From Camarhynchus parvulus (taxonomy: Eukaryota > Chordata > Aves > Passeriformes > Thraupidae): DNA of 64,000 bases. Below the pieces are notes generated by a model, which worked only from the letters and a program-made list of their open reading frames with translations, was not told where the DNA came from and did not search any database. Both the position numbers and the translations under genes were made by a program. Below, in pieces: positions 11,984 through 23,918 of this stretch; positions within the stretch are counted from its first letter, which is position 1; each line of letters starts with the position of its first letter. The DNA is taken from positions 12,179,501 to 12,243,500 of the forward strand of contig NC_044590.1 of NCBI RefSeq assembly GCF_901933205.1, read 5' to 3'.

Positions 11984-12211
11984 GCTACTGGAGAGAAAAG
12001 ACCCTCAACAGACCTGGGCAAAAAGCCCAAAAGCCAAAAGAAGAAGAAGAAGAAGGACCCCAATGAGCCCCAGAAGCCCGTGTCAGCCTATGCCCTGTTT
12101 TTCAGAGACACACAAGCAGCCATCAAAGGGCAAAACCCCAACGCCACCTTCGGGGACGTGTCGAAAATCGTGGCATCCATGTGGGACAGCCTGGGAGAAG
12201 AGCAAAAGCAA
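11984..12211 (+). CDS. TOX2: TOX2 internal coding exon B (NLS and first part of HMG box)
   Basis: Encodes 76 residues, from ATGEKRP after the acceptor tgcag to EEQKQ before gtgagt. It contains the lysine-rich nuclear localisation segment ([12 protein letters not shown]) directly followed by the start of the single HMG box: [20 protein letters not shown], then [20 protein letters not shown] and SMWDSLG. HMG boxes of this family bend DNA in a structure-dependent way. This exon supplies helices 1 and 2. Phase 0 on both sides, 228 bp. The very high conservation of this region across the TOX family makes the family call certain. Upstream ORF extension to 11813 is intron. Confidence 0.98.
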
Positions 12212-12800
12212 GTGAGTTACTGAGTTATTTATTTTTGTCTTTCAGCTGTTGAAATGTGTATTTTCATGGTGCAGGAATGTTCAGGGCATGGCCAGGGGCT
12301 TCCACAGGCTAAAAAGCTGTTTTTAGGAGCAGTGCTGAAGTGCCCAGTGTGCAGAATTGCTGTTGTTGCATGGGGAAGAGCAAAATTTTTATGACAACTA
12401 ATTATTCTTGGTAAGCTCATACTCTGCACAGCCATCAGTGGCCTTTCCCTGACGTGGGGTTTTACAGCTTGAGATGGGAGATGGGTTTGTATTTGCTTAT
12501 TTACTTACAAGGAGTGACAGCCAACAGGCTAAACACTATTAACTCCCTGTGCTGCTGGCTCCAAACCCAGCAGTCAGGCTTTAAAAGCTTCAGAAGGACA
12601 TGTCTGAAGTGGCCTCACAGAGGAAACCTTGCTGCCCCAAAGCTGTCAGCCACTTTGTCTGCTTCACGTGGAGAATTCCAGCTCCTGCTTTCCCTCTTTG
12701 GCTGCTGCTGAGTCAGTCACAAAAGCCTGTAATTGCTCATTTCCTATGGAGAGAACCCCAGGGAGCACTTCCCAGAGCAAGGAGGGCTGTTTGTCAGGCA

Positions 12801-12900
12801 GAGTGAGACCTGACACGGTGTGTGATGTGTCCTGCCCCCAAACAGGAGCACTTCATGTCACAGTGAGATCTGACACGGTGTGTGATGTGTCCTGCCCCCA
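12801..12900. repeat. 60-bp tandem duplication
   Basis: gtgaga(c/t)ctgacacggtg followed by tgtgatgtgtcctgccccca occurs twice with a period of exactly 60 bp, ending at 12840 and 12900. Confidence 0.85.
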
Positions 12901-12944
12901 AACACACTTTAACTGGGAGCACTTCTGGCCACAGCTCCAGCTGG

Positions 12945-13700
12945 GTGTCCATGGCCAGCACTGGAAGCAGCTCCCTCTGGGGAGAGAGCAGCAGGGAGGG
13001 AAAAAACCATTTAACTGGAAGTTCTGCTGGGATAGAACCTTGATTTCCACCCCACAGTGATCTCCAGGCATGAAAGCTCTTTTGCTGCTCCCTTTTCTCC
13101 TCTTTGGGTGGGTCACTGTAGGATCATGCAGGCAGAAATCTGAAAGAAAAATCTGAAGAGGGGAGGAAGGTCAGGAGGGTGACCCCAGCCCTGGGGAGCT
13201 GCAGGACAGGGGATTGGTTTCTGCTGTTGCTTCAGGATGTGGGGGGTTCAGCAGTGTGGAAAAGCTTTGTGTCACTGGGTGTCCCTGGCCAGCACTGGGA
13301 GCAGCAGGGAGGGAAAAAGCCATTTAACTGGAAGTTCTGCTGGGATAGAGCCTTGATTTCCACCCCACACTGAGTCAGGAGTAAGAGCAGAGGATGAAAG
13401 CTCTTTTCCTTCTCCCTTTTCTCCTCTTTGGGGTGATCAGTGTAGGATCGTGCAAGCAGAAATTCCTCATCTGAAGAGGGGAGGAAGGTCAGGAGGGTGA
13501 CCACAGCAGGACAGGGACTTGGTTTTTGCTGTTGCTTCAACAGCAGGCAGAAATCTGAAAGAGAAGAGAAATCTGAAGAGGGAAGGAAGGTCAGGAGGGT
13601 GACCCCAGCCCTGGGAAGCTGCAGGATAGGGGCTTGGTTTTTGCTGTTGCTTCAGGATGTGGGAGGTTCAGGAGTGTGGAAAAGCTTTGTGTCACCTCTT
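12945..13700. repeat. Complex tandem duplication (unit about 335 bp plus partial third copy)
   Basis: Blocks recur in order: ggccagcactgg (12952, 13289), ccatttaactggaagttctg (about 13007, 13320), cttttctcctctttggg, ctgaagaggggaggaaggtc and gctgttgcttcaggatgtg. The last blocks occur a third time at 13560-13690. The duplicated ORFs are not coding: they carry no splice sites or domain. Confidence 0.75.
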
Positions 13701-13779
13701 TCTCCTGCCTGCATCCCCCCAGCATCTCAGCCTATGCCTCCCTTACTGCTCCTGGTTCCAAATATCAGCCCAGCTCGGG

Positions 13780-14030
13780 GAGCGCTGCTGCCGCCCTGAC
13801 TCAGCGCAGCGCAAACGCTCAGCTCTTAATTACCAGCCGGGATTAACCCAGCCCGTTTATCTTCCCTGCTAACTCTCCCTCCTCCCTCTCCTCCATGAGC
13901 TCGCAGCAGCCTCCCCGTCTCTTTACACACGCTTTCTAAGTGGCTCCATTTCTCCCGCTGTAATTGATTTAATTAAGTCATTTGTTCCTTGTCTGAATGC
14001 TTAAATATTAACTTCCTGCTTTTGTCTCCA
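13780..14030. other. Candidate conserved noncoding element
   Basis: CpG-containing start (agcgcagcgcaaacgctcag) followed by homeodomain-like AT cores (gtaattgatttaattaagtc). This composition differs from the surrounding repeats. It is a guess from composition only. Confidence 0.25.
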
Positions 14031-14642
14031 GCTGGATACTTCTCTCCCACGGCAGTTACCTCCCTGCCCGGGACTCTGGCTGCAGGGACACGATTTCTCC
14101 TTGGCTCTGGCAGCCTGGGGCTGGTTTGTGTGATGTGGCACGTTCACTCTGCAACTGTCTGGCTGCAGGAGAGTTTATTTAGCCCCTGTTTGCTTTCCTC
14201 TGCCAATACCCCCGGTGAAGCTTTTTTTTTTTTTAGATTTGTGAGGCAACGCAATGGAAAGGGGAAAAGGAAAAGAAAGTTTTGAAATGCCTGTAATGAG
14301 CGAAAACAAGTGCCTGGGCTGTCCTGTAGGTGTTTCCTGCAGGATGTGGTGCACACATTCCTTGTGATGAAGGCAAGCAGGCATCCCAGGGGCTCTCTCC
14401 TGGCACATCTGGAGAGGGGATGGTGTCCAAGAAGCGCAGCCAGCATCCTGCTGCAGCCTGGGGGTCCAGCCTGCCACATGGCTGCAGCAGCCCATCAGCA
14501 GGCAGAACTGTGCTCTGGGAAGGGGTGGAAAAGCTGGAGAAGGGAATTGTTTCATCAAGGACGCTGCTTTTAGCTTTGTGGACAGCAGTGGCTTCATGTC
14601 CTCACTGCAGAAAGCAACCTGGGGAAAAGACAGCACAGAGGC

Positions 14643-15270
14643 TGTCGGGATCTTTAGCCTGTCAGAGTGACCCCGAGAAAAGTTAGAAAGTCTCTTTTCC
14701 CAGCCCGGTGCTTGAAGAAGCAGTCAGAGCTCTTCATTTCTTGGTCTCAAGGTTGTTTATTGTATCTTATCTATAAAATTCTTTCTCCTGCCCTGCCGAG
14801 GTCCATCCAGCAGGACAGTTCCAGGCACTCTGCCTGCCCCCAGGGCTGTGTTATGTCTTTATACCAAAAACTACATTTACAATGTTTACAATTACTTCCC
14901 AATACCTATCACCTATGTTAGACAGTGAGCTTCTACTCTAAACCAATCTAAAAGTGCCAACATCACAGCAGAAGATGGAGGCCAAGAAGAAGAAGGAGAA
15001 AGGCTGGGCACACCCAGATCCCTCCATCTTGCCCCCTGAACCCCCATACCAAAAACCCCCAAAAATCTACTTTTTCACCCTGTGATAAATTCACTGTCAT
15101 TCTACTTAATTTGTCATGGCTTGCAGATCTCCATATAAGGTTCATGATTTGCTCTATGGGTCATAACCAAAACCACAGGGGCATCTTGGGCTCTGTGCCA
15201 GGGTCTCTGAGCCCCCTGGCAGGGGTCTTGGCTGCTCAGGACAGCCAGAGGGATGTCCTGGGTCCTGACA
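14643..15270 (-). repeat. Complete solo LTR (same family as 1-553)
   Basis: Runs tgtcgggatc...ggtcctgaca. Flanks are agaggc (14637-14642) and agaggt (15271-15276), a 6-bp duplication with one mismatch. Complemented poly(A) signal at about 14756. Purine tract at about 14983-15000. Antisense to TOX2. Confidence 0.85.
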
Positions 15271-18231
15271 AGAGGTGGCACAGCAGGCAAGCAAAAGCCA
15301 AATCTGAGTATTTTGGCTAAATTATGACCAAAGTTTTAGTTAGAGAACAGTTGCCCTCTTCCTGGCTTGAGAAGGGGTGGATGTGAGGCTGTAGGATCTG
15401 CTCTGGAGCTGGTCTCACACTTGGATCCCAGAGGAGCAGAGCCCAGCCCCAAGGTGTCACTGAGCAGTTCTTTATATCCCTGGAGCTCCTCTTCAAAGAT
15501 TTACAAACCTTACCCCTCCAGTGGGCCCAGTCCTGAGGGTGCTTTGGTTCCCACCTTGTGGGAAAGCAGCAGGGAGGGGCTTCCAGGGCAGCTGCTCCAC
15601 AAACCCGGGGCATTTTGTGATTCCCCCACATGTAAGCAGCCCCTGGCACGTCCCTGCTGTGCCTGCCCCGTGTCCATCCATGCCCAGCTCCATCCTGCAC
15701 ACAGATTGGGGCCAAAGGGCTGAGGCAAGCCCAGTGCTGGTGGCTTGTAGCCATGCCAGACAGGGAAGGGTGGTCCTGTGCCCCCTCCACAGACACCTCC
15801 TGGAGCATTTCTGCTGGCAGCAGGGACGTGCCAGCCCTTTGCCAGGCAGTCCTGGCCAGCACACAGGGGGTTAATCCTCTGCCATTTGTGCTGCTAATGA
15901 TTATATGCACTGTAATATCAAAGCTGGAGCTATTTATTTGCCATTGAGCAGGTGCTGCTGCTCCCACAAAGCAAATTTGCTTTCTCCTCCTGATGAAACA
16001 AGGAAAATAAAGGTTGCTCACGTCCCATTTCAGATATGGGTTTTTTTTCCCCTGTGCACCAGCTGAAAGACAAACACAGAAAGGGAAGCAGAATGCATAT
16101 TATGCAAGAAACCATATAATCTAGCAGCATCTTTGATTTGGCTGCTTCTGTCACAGACATGCATTTCACAGAGAAGCTTTTTTCTCCCCCCTTTCTTTTG
16201 TTCTTACTGGTTTATCATTTGTGGCTTTGTCATTTTGTTCCTTCTTCTTCTTCTCTTCTCAGCCTCTTCACAATGAATCTTCATTTTCCCTCTGACACAC
16301 TTGTATCTAAATTTCCTTATTTCCTGCCTTTTTTTATTTATATCTGTTGCCTGGTGATTTGATCATGCTGTGGAATACAGGATTAGCAATCTCCGTGTCC
16401 TTGGGTACTGCTCAAGGACACCTGTTCGGCAAAGCACCATTTTCTTCCCCATTTTAACCCATTCCAGTGTGGCTGTAGAATAGGAATAAATAACAATACC
16501 TTAAATATCCCCAGCGTTGAGTTGGCAGGATGTTGTAATCTTCATTCTTCAACAGCTGCCGTGGCCCTTCCTAAGGAGCTTACACGGGAATCTGAAGAAT
16601 GTGACTCGAGGAAAAAAAAGAAAAATTAATACATCCTCTTTGAACTTTGCAAATAGTTTAGCAGCTGTTCCTGTAGAGATAGCTCCGACTTTGCTGCAGA
16701 GTGAAATGCTAATTCAGCCATTAGCATCCAGTGGGGCCCCTGCCAGAGGAATCCTCCAGGTCCCAGCTCCAGAATCCCGTGCCTCGGTGGGAGTTTTTCC
16801 ATTAGCAGATCTCAAGCAGCGTTCCCCAGCAAGGTTTAAAAGGGCTGCCTGATTTGACAGAAATTAGGAGAAATTGAGCTCTAGATTGGAGCAAAGCTCT
16901 GCTAATTCCCCAGGAGGATTTTCCCCTGGCACAACAGCCTGGTGCCCTTCTGTGCCACCCACAGGGCCACATCTGCCCAAGAGCAGGGGACAGAGCCCTG
17001 GTGACTGCCTCCCTCAGGGGCATTTCCTGGGGGTGGTAAGGCTGGAGACTCTGCAGAGAAGTCACTGGTGGGATTCACTCTGCCAATTTCTGCCCTTCCC
17101 TCTCTGAGCACCTCCCGGTTCCCTGCAATATTTTGGTGAAGAGGAGGTTTGATTGGAGCCAAGCAATGGTGAGATCAATGCCAAGGTGGCAGCTGCAGGA
17201 GTCTCTGGAACCAGCTTCTCTTTGTCAGCAAATCCAGCCACAAAATCAAAGCCCTGGGCAGGTGTTTCCATAGGCCCTGGGAACAGAGAGCAGAGGAACC
17301 AAGGAGCTCCCAAGCAATCTGCTGGGTGATCCCCAGGCTAGCCCAGAGCTTCCCATCTGAAATGAGCAGAGATTGGGCAAACCCAGCATTTTCAGCTGAG
17401 TTTTTGAGCCTGGGACACAAAGGTGCCAGAGATGAGTTCTTGCTCGTGCTTCGCCAGGACCAGTTCAGTAATGCTGAGTGACTCCATGGCCAAACACAAA
17501 TGGGATTTTCTGACACAAATGTACAGCCTGGACAACAACACAGCTCCAGGGATCAAGTCACACTCCAGGCGTAAATTACCCAGCAGAAGGATTGCTCAGC
17601 AGAAAGCAATAGATCACTCATTTAATCAGATCCATCTGCTCATTGAACCTGATCCATCAGCTGCTGACAGCACACTGCAGGGTCTGTGATGGGACAGAGG
17701 CATTGAGAACCAGCTGTAAAGTTGTTTTATGGAAGAGCCACCAGAGGAGAGAGATCCCACAGGAGCAGCCATGCTACAAACTGCCCAGTTCCAGTTTTGC
17801 ACAGAGCTGTCAGCCCCAGAGCCACAGCAGGAGGCACTTTTCTCCTGCAGCCCCAAAGCCCTGGCAGTGAGGGCTGGAAGGGTCCAGCAGTTGCCCTGGC
17901 CTGGAAGGAAGTTTCAGCATCTTCTGGGCATCGAGGAAAGCCATGCACCAGAGAGGGATCAAAGCACCAACCCCAAACAAGGCTTCAAGGGAGGTCTGGT
18001 AGAGAGCAGGATAATGATGGGGAGGATGGGAAAGGTCAGATCTGCTTTTAACAGCTCCACGAGTGTCACTGTCCTTCTTGGAGAGCAAGATCAGAGGTTT
18101 GGAAGGTGAATGGTGTGTGCTTTTCGTTGGAGGTTTGGATTCTTCACCCTCCTGTTCCCTTTGGAATCTTCAGTGGATTGTCCTGGGAATACTCTTGTGC
18201 CCTCACATGGAGTGAGGGATGACTTCCACCC
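15271..18231. other. TOX2 intron, no feature recognised
   Basis: No repeats or exons recognised. A minus-strand ORF of 234 codons (15317-16021) lacks any recognisable domain. The stretch 16620-16730 (aaattaatac, caaatagtttagcagctg, aatgctaattcagccattag) could be a conserved noncoding element on composition alone. Confidence 0.45.
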
Positions 18232-18646
18232 TATTGTATTTGTGGGGTATCCCAACAAAGGCAGGAATGATGAATCTGACTCCATGTTCTCAGAAGGCTC
18301 ATTTATTACTTTATGATACTATAGTATATTAAAGAATACTAAAATATACTAAAGAATACAGAAAGGACACTTACTGAATGCTAAAAAGATAATAATGAAA
18401 ACTGGTGACTCTCTCCAGAGCCCTGACACAGCTTGGCCCTGATTGGCCAAAGAGTGAAAACAACTCCCAGCAGAATGCAATGGAACAATCACCTGTGGGT
18501 AAACAATCTCCAAACACATTGCACATGTGAGCACAACACAGGAGAAGCAAATGACATAAGAATTGTTTTCCTTTTCTTTGAGGCTTCTCAGCTTCCCAGG
18601 GGAAAACCCTGGGTGAAGGAACTTTTCAGAGAATGTGAATGCCACA
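18232..18646 (-). repeat. Solo LTR, tattg-start subfamily
   Basis: More than 90 percent identical by eye to 21965-22379 across gaatgatgaatctgactcc, caaagagtgaaaacaactc and gagcacaacacaggagaagc. Left flank ccaccc (18226-18231) resembles ctcacccc on the right, so the duplication is imperfect and the right boundary is uncertain by a base or two. Confidence 0.8.
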
Positions 18647-19245
18647 CTCACCCCATGAAGTCAAGGCAGTGGAGAGCAGGAACCTCTCAGGATGCTTTAA
18701 CCAATGGCAATTCCTGCTTCATTGCAGGCTCTTCCATTCATTCTCCAAAGGAATTGCTTCCCAGCACTGTCTCCACCAGGATAAAGCAGGAGCTCTCCTG
18801 AAACCATGCAAATAGTTCCCACAGCCAGGTTCTTCCCTGGAGGTACCCTCAGGGATGTTGACCTCAAGACTTACAATCCAGAGCACAGGTTTTATTCTGG
18901 AAGTGTAGCTTGGGTTGGTTGGTTTTAATGGTGGGAGGGACAGAATAAGTCTTGAAGGGCATACAGAATGGGATGCAAGGAGGAAAGGAGGATATGGGGA
19001 CAAATAAGGATAACCTGTCCATGTTTCCTATTTGCCTTTCCAGTGGCTGTGGTAAGCATGTGTGGAGAGAAAGGGGAATGTGGCAGGGAGGATGTGCTTT
19101 GAGACATCTTGAGCATAAGCCATAAGTTATGGTGATCTGAAGACATATCTTGCAGGAAAGTGTATAATAGTTACAAGAAAAACCCTGCAGACTTACAAGC
19201 AGAATAAAAACCAAATTTACACGTTTGGGACAAGAAAAAAACCTG

Positions 19246-19640
19246 TCGTGGAATCATAGAAAGAAGGGCAAGGAGAGACTTAAGAGGTCAACTAGACCAT
19301 ACTGATGCCTGAAGTCAGGATCATCTCTACTTAAGCCATTCCTGATGGATGTGTTCCTAATCTGTTCTTAAACCCTCAGTGGTGGAGATTACACATCTCC
19401 CCAGGCAATGTCTTCCCATGCTTAATTATCCTTACTGCTCCCAAGGCTTCCCAGTGCTTACCGAACATTTCCCTCGGTGCAATTTAAGCCTATTTTCCCC
19501 GTGCCTCCTTTGCTACATCATGGTGGCTCCTCTTGGTCTTCCCCCCCAGCTTTCCTCCTGGACACCTTTCCTGCACTTCCCATCTCTCCTCTCCTGATGT
19601 TTTACCTTTTTTATGAAGCACAACACCCCAAACTCCAGCT
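19246..19640 (-). mobile_element. Old, diverged CR1 fragment
   Basis: Begins tggaatcatagaaagaaggg, then gaggtcaactagacc, gcctgaagtcaggatcatc, aacctcag-type block and caatttaagccta. This order is that of older CR1 subfamilies, complement reading. Much more diverged than the other copies. Confidence 0.7.
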
Positions 19641-19829
19641 GGGATTGCAGCAGAGACCCCCCCACTTGGGGTTAGTGCACCCCTCGATTTTTTGGGGGAG
19701 AGTTTGAGCCCTTCCCCTCGTTCCCCAGGCTCGGGCAGCAGGATTCCTGCTGGGGCAGGAGGGCTGGGATGCAGAGGTGACAGAGAACAGCTCTGGCTGT
19801 CACTCAGTGCCTGCGCGACACGGAGCCGC

Positions 19830-20260
19830 TCGTGGGCGTCAGCGGGGTTTGCAATAATTGTCTTCTCTAATTAACTTGTTATCAAACAAGAACATTTCAT
19901 TATGGTACAATTACTGGCTGCTTTGCTGAGACACAGAGGTGTCAGGATTACAATCCCGACATATGCTTCTTACAGCTCTGATTTTTTTTTTTGTTTTCAT
20001 AATCACTAACCATTTTTATTTCCTACCCCCCCCTCCTCCCTCCAACCCACCCACTCACTTAATGACTAATGAATCCTCCTGCTAATGAATGAGGAAAATA
20101 AATCAGTGGGCATGGTAGGTTAGGAAGAAAAACATGCAAAATGTTTTGAGGATCCTTAAATCTGATAAATTACTTCAAAATTAAAATCCCTGGGAGAAAA
20201 TGGGATTTAATTAGAAAGTAACATGGTTTTGTCAATGTTTAAATTAAAATTTTAAAGGTT
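19830..20260. other. Candidate conserved noncoding element
   Basis: AT-rich, repeat-free, with homeodomain-like cores: gcaataattgtcttctctaattaac, catttcattatggtac, cactaacc and ctaatgaatgagg. Not similar to any repeat in the window. Evidence is composition only. Confidence 0.3.
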
Positions 20261-20424
20261 ATAAATGCTGCACTAGAGCTGCCTTTACACAGAGGATTTG
20301 TGAGGAGCTTTGTTCAGATCTCACATCAGTGTGGTGATTCCCAGGAGACAGGCAGCTCAATGTCCTTGCTAGAGCCCTGTGTGGGTGCAGGGCAGGACTG
20401 CAAAATTCCCACCAGGAGACCCTT

Positions 20425-20668
20425 AGAGATGGTTCTTTGCAATGAGGGTGGTGGCACAGGTCACCCAGAGAAGCTATGGCTGTCCCTGGATCCCTGGAAG
20501 TGTCCAAGGCCAGGCTGGATGGGGCTTGGAGCAGCCTGGGATAGTGGAATAACCAATTCCATCGAATGGTGGAGTAGACCATGGTTAGACACCATGGAAG
20601 GTGTCCCTGCCATGGGTGGATCAAAAGAGTGCCTTCAACACAAACCATTCTGGGTTTCTATGATTAAA
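20425..20668 (+). mobile_element. CR1 LINE 3' fragment with 3' terminus
   Basis: cacccagagaagctatggctg, gatccctggaagtgtccaag, ggcttggagcagcctggga, then the 3' end cattctgggtttctatgatt. Slightly rearranged near 20560-20600. Confidence 0.8.
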
Positions 20669-21354
20669 ACCCAGATAATCCGCCAGGAATCTTCCAGAAC
20701 TTGCAGCTCACCAGAGAAACACCAGGGAGCACAATCCCTGAGCTCACCTTTCTGGTGGCCAGGCTTGAGCCAGGGCTGGCCCAGGGAGCACAGAGGCTCC
20801 TGCCTGGAGCAGAATGAGCCACTGGCTGCCCCTGCCCAGTCCTGCACCAGACCCCATCCAGCAGCACATCCCAACACCAGACCTCTAAAAGAGACAAGAA
20901 CAGATGAAGAGTGGCATTAAAAAAAAAGAGTTTAGCAGGAAAATCAAGTGATGGGGATGAAGATAGGCACAGACTTTATTGGTTATTTATTTATTTGCAT
21001 TTAGTATTAGGAAGTCTCATTTACCTGTCCTCTCACTGTCCAGAAATTGCAGGTTTTGCTCCAGGCAAGTCTTGCTATAATTAAATTTATCTCTGCATAG
21101 CTCTGAATACTTTGTTTTCCTTCCATATTGGGAAAAAAAAAAGTAAAACCACTCTTGTATTTTGCTGTTATAGAGGAAAAATAATTAAAAATGTTCTCCA
21201 TAGGGCAGCATCCAGCTGTGCCCTCTCTTACACACTGGGATACAGGAATTCCTATTTCATTGCTGTGAGGGCATCAGGCACCATCTTTAAGAGCATCCAC
21301 CAGCTCTGCTGCTGAACACAATAAATCCTGTGGTGCTGTGATGGGCACAAACCT
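20669..21354. other. TOX2 intron, no feature recognised
   Basis: Apparently single-copy intron. Minor A-run at 20919-20928. Nothing recognised. Confidence 0.5.
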
Positions 21355-21448
21355 CCCCCAGTGGAAGGTGTCCCTGCCCATGTCAGGGGGATGGAACTGG
21401 AAGAGTTTTAAGGTCCCTTCCAACCCAAACCACTCTTTGATTCTATAA
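21355..21448 (+). mobile_element. CR1 LINE 3' end, short
   Basis: gtggaaggtgtccctgccca, then aaggtcccttccaacccaaa and the terminus tttgattctata. Confidence 0.75.
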
Positions 21449-21880
21449 TAAAAGATGTGGAGATTGTAGAGAAAGGTAATAGCTTTTATTAAGGGAACCG
21501 ATACTGTTTGAAGAAATAGTTACTTTTCACAGGCAAACTCTTCTTCAGGCTGACATTTTGAAAAGTAATTTTGTTCTGAATGGAGCAAATGTAATATTTC
21601 CTGAATGCCATAAAGCCAAAGACAAACGTAGAGAAATGCTCCATTTCAGAAAATTGCCATCTGAGACCTCCAGTGTGTCAAGTCAAAACGTTTCATTACA
21701 GGACTCACTGTGATTTAGCAATGAAAATAAGGCTTTCAATCCATTTTTAATAGAATTTATCTGTACTGATTTTAAACTCACATTCAGTTCAACTGCTGGA
21801 AGGTTGCTCTCCCTTCAGAGGTCAGTGTTGGGAGGGAGTCTGCCATGGCCATGGAAATTTGCAGGGGAAATAAGCTAAAT
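21449..21880. other. TOX2 intron, no feature recognised
   Basis: Repeat-poor AT-rich intron. Nothing recognised. Confidence 0.5.
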
Positions 21881-22530
21881 CATAGAATTGTGGGATTGTT
21901 TTGGTTGGAAAATACCTTCAGGATCATCCTGTCCAACTGTCAGCCCAGCACTGCCACAGCCACCTATTATATTTAGGTACCCCCAGACAAAGGCAGGAAT
22001 GATGAATCTGACTCCATGTTCTCAGAAGGCTCATTTATTATTTTATGATACTATATTATATTAAAGAATACTATACTATACTAAAGAATACAGAAAGGAT
22101 ACTTACTGAATGCTAAAAAGATAATAATGAAAACTGGTGACTCTCTCCAGAGTCCTGACACAGCTTGGCCCTGATTGGCCAAAGAGTGAAAACAACTCAC
22201 AGCAGAATGCAATGGAACAATCACCTGTGGGTAAACAATCTCCAAACACATTGCACATGTGAGCACAACACAGGAGAAGCAAATGAGATAAGAATTGTTT
22301 TCCTTTTCTCTGAGGCTCCTCAGCTTCCCAGGAGAAAAACCCTGGGTGAAGGGATTTTTCAGAGAATGTGAATGCCACGGCCACCATGTCCCCAAGTGCC
22401 ACATCCATAGGTCTTTTATACACCTCCAGCAATGGTGGCTCCACCACTTCCCTGGGCAAACTGCTCCAGCGCTGGGCAACCCTTTCCATGGAGAAATTTT
22501 TCCCAATATCCAACCTAAATCATCCTGAAC
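21881..22530 (-). mobile_element. CR1 LINE fragment split by an LTR insertion
   Basis: Left part 21881-21964: aatcatagaattgtgggatt, ggttggaaaataccttcagg, cctgtccaactgtcagccc. Right part 22386-22530 resumes with ccccaagtgccacatccata, cacctccagcaatggtggc, caatatccaacctaaat. The break at gccacc is exactly the target-site duplication of the LTR at 21965-22379. Confidence 0.8.
21965..22379 (-). repeat. Solo LTR nested in CR1, perfect 6-bp duplication
   Basis: Runs tattatattt...gaatgccacg, flanked by gccacc at 21959-21964 and 22380-22385. Nearly identical to the LTR at 18232. Complemented poly(A) signal (tttattattttatg) at about 22034. The last base appears mutated from the usual CA end. Confidence 0.9.
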
Positions 22531-23200
22531 ACAGAATGTGCCCACCAGGCTTCAGCATTTCAACTGCTGAAAGCTGTTGTTGGTTTTAAAGCTGAATTAA
22601 ATACATGCAAATCTCTTCTAATTGAAATCAACTTTCAGTTCATCACTTGAGGAAGGCTTTGGGTTTCCAGTGGAGAAGAGGGTTGGTGGGTATTTTTCCT
22701 GGGAGTTCCTGCTTTTATCCTGAAATTTTCATTCCGTTTTAAAATGCTCCTTTGCTCAGTTTAATCTGTGTAGTCCCATGGGGACTCACTGCTGGGGGCA
22801 GAGTGGATCACACCATTATTTATTGAAGGTCTTCACCTGCATATGGAGGACCAGGATCCAGGCAGGATGGGGACCAGCACTGACATGATCAAGAGGCATC
22901 TCTCATTATGGGAAAAAATGGAAAAATAAGCCATAATTCACTCTTCCACATATTTTATTTTTTCCTTAGGGAAGCAAACTCTCCTGGTACTTGCTGCTTC
23001 CCTGAAAGCTCCAGCTCACCAAGTCATAACACGAGGCAAAAATCTCAGTTTTTGTAAGATCAGGAAGCAGTTCCCAGCTGTCCAGACTACAGGGAAGAGC
23101 TGGAGTTTTAAGCTATAAAGGATTAATATTGGGAAAGCCAAGAAAAAAAATGGATAATTTCGTAATTCTGACTGTCTCACCTGTTTTTAAGCTGGTCATC
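22531..23200. other. TOX2 intron, no feature recognised
   Basis: No repeat or exon recognised. Confidence 0.5.
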
Positions 23201-23252
23201 ATCACAGAATCATAGAATGGATTGAGTTGGAAGGGACTTTAAAGATAGTGAT
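23201..23252 (-). mobile_element. CR1 LINE 3' tip
   Basis: cacagaatcatagaatggatt followed by gagttggaagggactttaaa, the complement of a CR1 3' terminus, about 50 bp only. Confidence 0.75.
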
Positions 23253-23622
23253 GTCATTTGAGGATTTGGGCTTTTGTCCTGCTCTCCCAAGAGCCTGGAT
23301 CACTCTTTACTCTGCTTCCTGTTGGGAAGGGATTTCACTGTGTTCACCTCATAAAATCAGACTGTGTCTCACAGATACCTGTCTAAACACACAGACCACT
23401 CTGACCAGAGATCCCAGCACAGGATCATATGAAAAATCCCAGCATGGTCCAACCCAGGGGCTTCATTTTCTTGGTTTGGTGTAAATTCCCCTGCATCAGA
23501 ATTGAGTTTTTCATGCACACAGCCCCACTGAAGGGGCTTCCCACTGAGCAGGTGGGGTGCAGCCAAGCCCAGCAGCCCCCTGTTCCCTCTACTAATGATT
23601 TTCCATCCTTTGGTCCTTCCAG

Positions 23623-23703
23623 GCATACAAGAGGAAAACAGAAGCTGCCAAGAAGGAGTACCTGAAAGCCCTGGCTGCATACAGGGCCAGCCTCGTCTCC
23701 AAG
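23623..23703 (+). CDS. TOX2: TOX2 internal coding exon C (end of HMG box)
   Basis: 27 residues: [20 protein letters not shown] then RASLVSK, between the acceptor tccttccag and the donor gtacag. This is helix 3 of the HMG box, completing the box begun in exon B. 81 bp, phase 0 both sides, so skipping it would keep the frame while deleting helix 3 of the DNA-binding domain. An LTR with its primer binding site starts about 200 bp downstream. Confidence 0.98.
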
Positions 23704-23899
23704 GTACAGCCATGCTCACAGACAGGGTACAACTCACAGCAGCCTCCAGGGAGGAGCACAATTATCAGAAATGCTGTGTAATTGTGATATCAGAGCTGAT
23801 CAAAGCATTGGCACCTTCCCAAGGGGCTGAAAGAGGGGTTCTGGGGCACGGTGAGAGCAGGAGCTGGGCTGTCATCTGCCTTTAGAGCCCTGCAGTGAG

Positions 23900-23917
23900 G
23901 CCCCATGTAGGGCGCCA
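23900..23917 (-). other. Retroviral primer binding site, tRNA-Lys type
   Basis: On the minus strand the 18 bases read tggcgccctacatggggc. From general knowledge the lysine-1,2 tRNA primer site of betaretroviruses starts tggcgcccaacgtggggc, so 16 of 18 positions agree. It lies one base beyond the 3' end of the LTR at 23919-24528 in that element's reading direction, exactly where a primer site belongs. The leader beyond it is lost within about 200 bp, before exon C. Confidence 0.75.
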
Positions 23918-23918
23918 G

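Noticed and set aside
15317..16021. 234-codon minus-strand ORF
   Set aside because: No domain, no homologous exon pattern, inside a TOX2 intron.
20300..20920. 206-codon ORF
   Set aside because: Most of it is CR1 3' sequence, which often stays open by chance.
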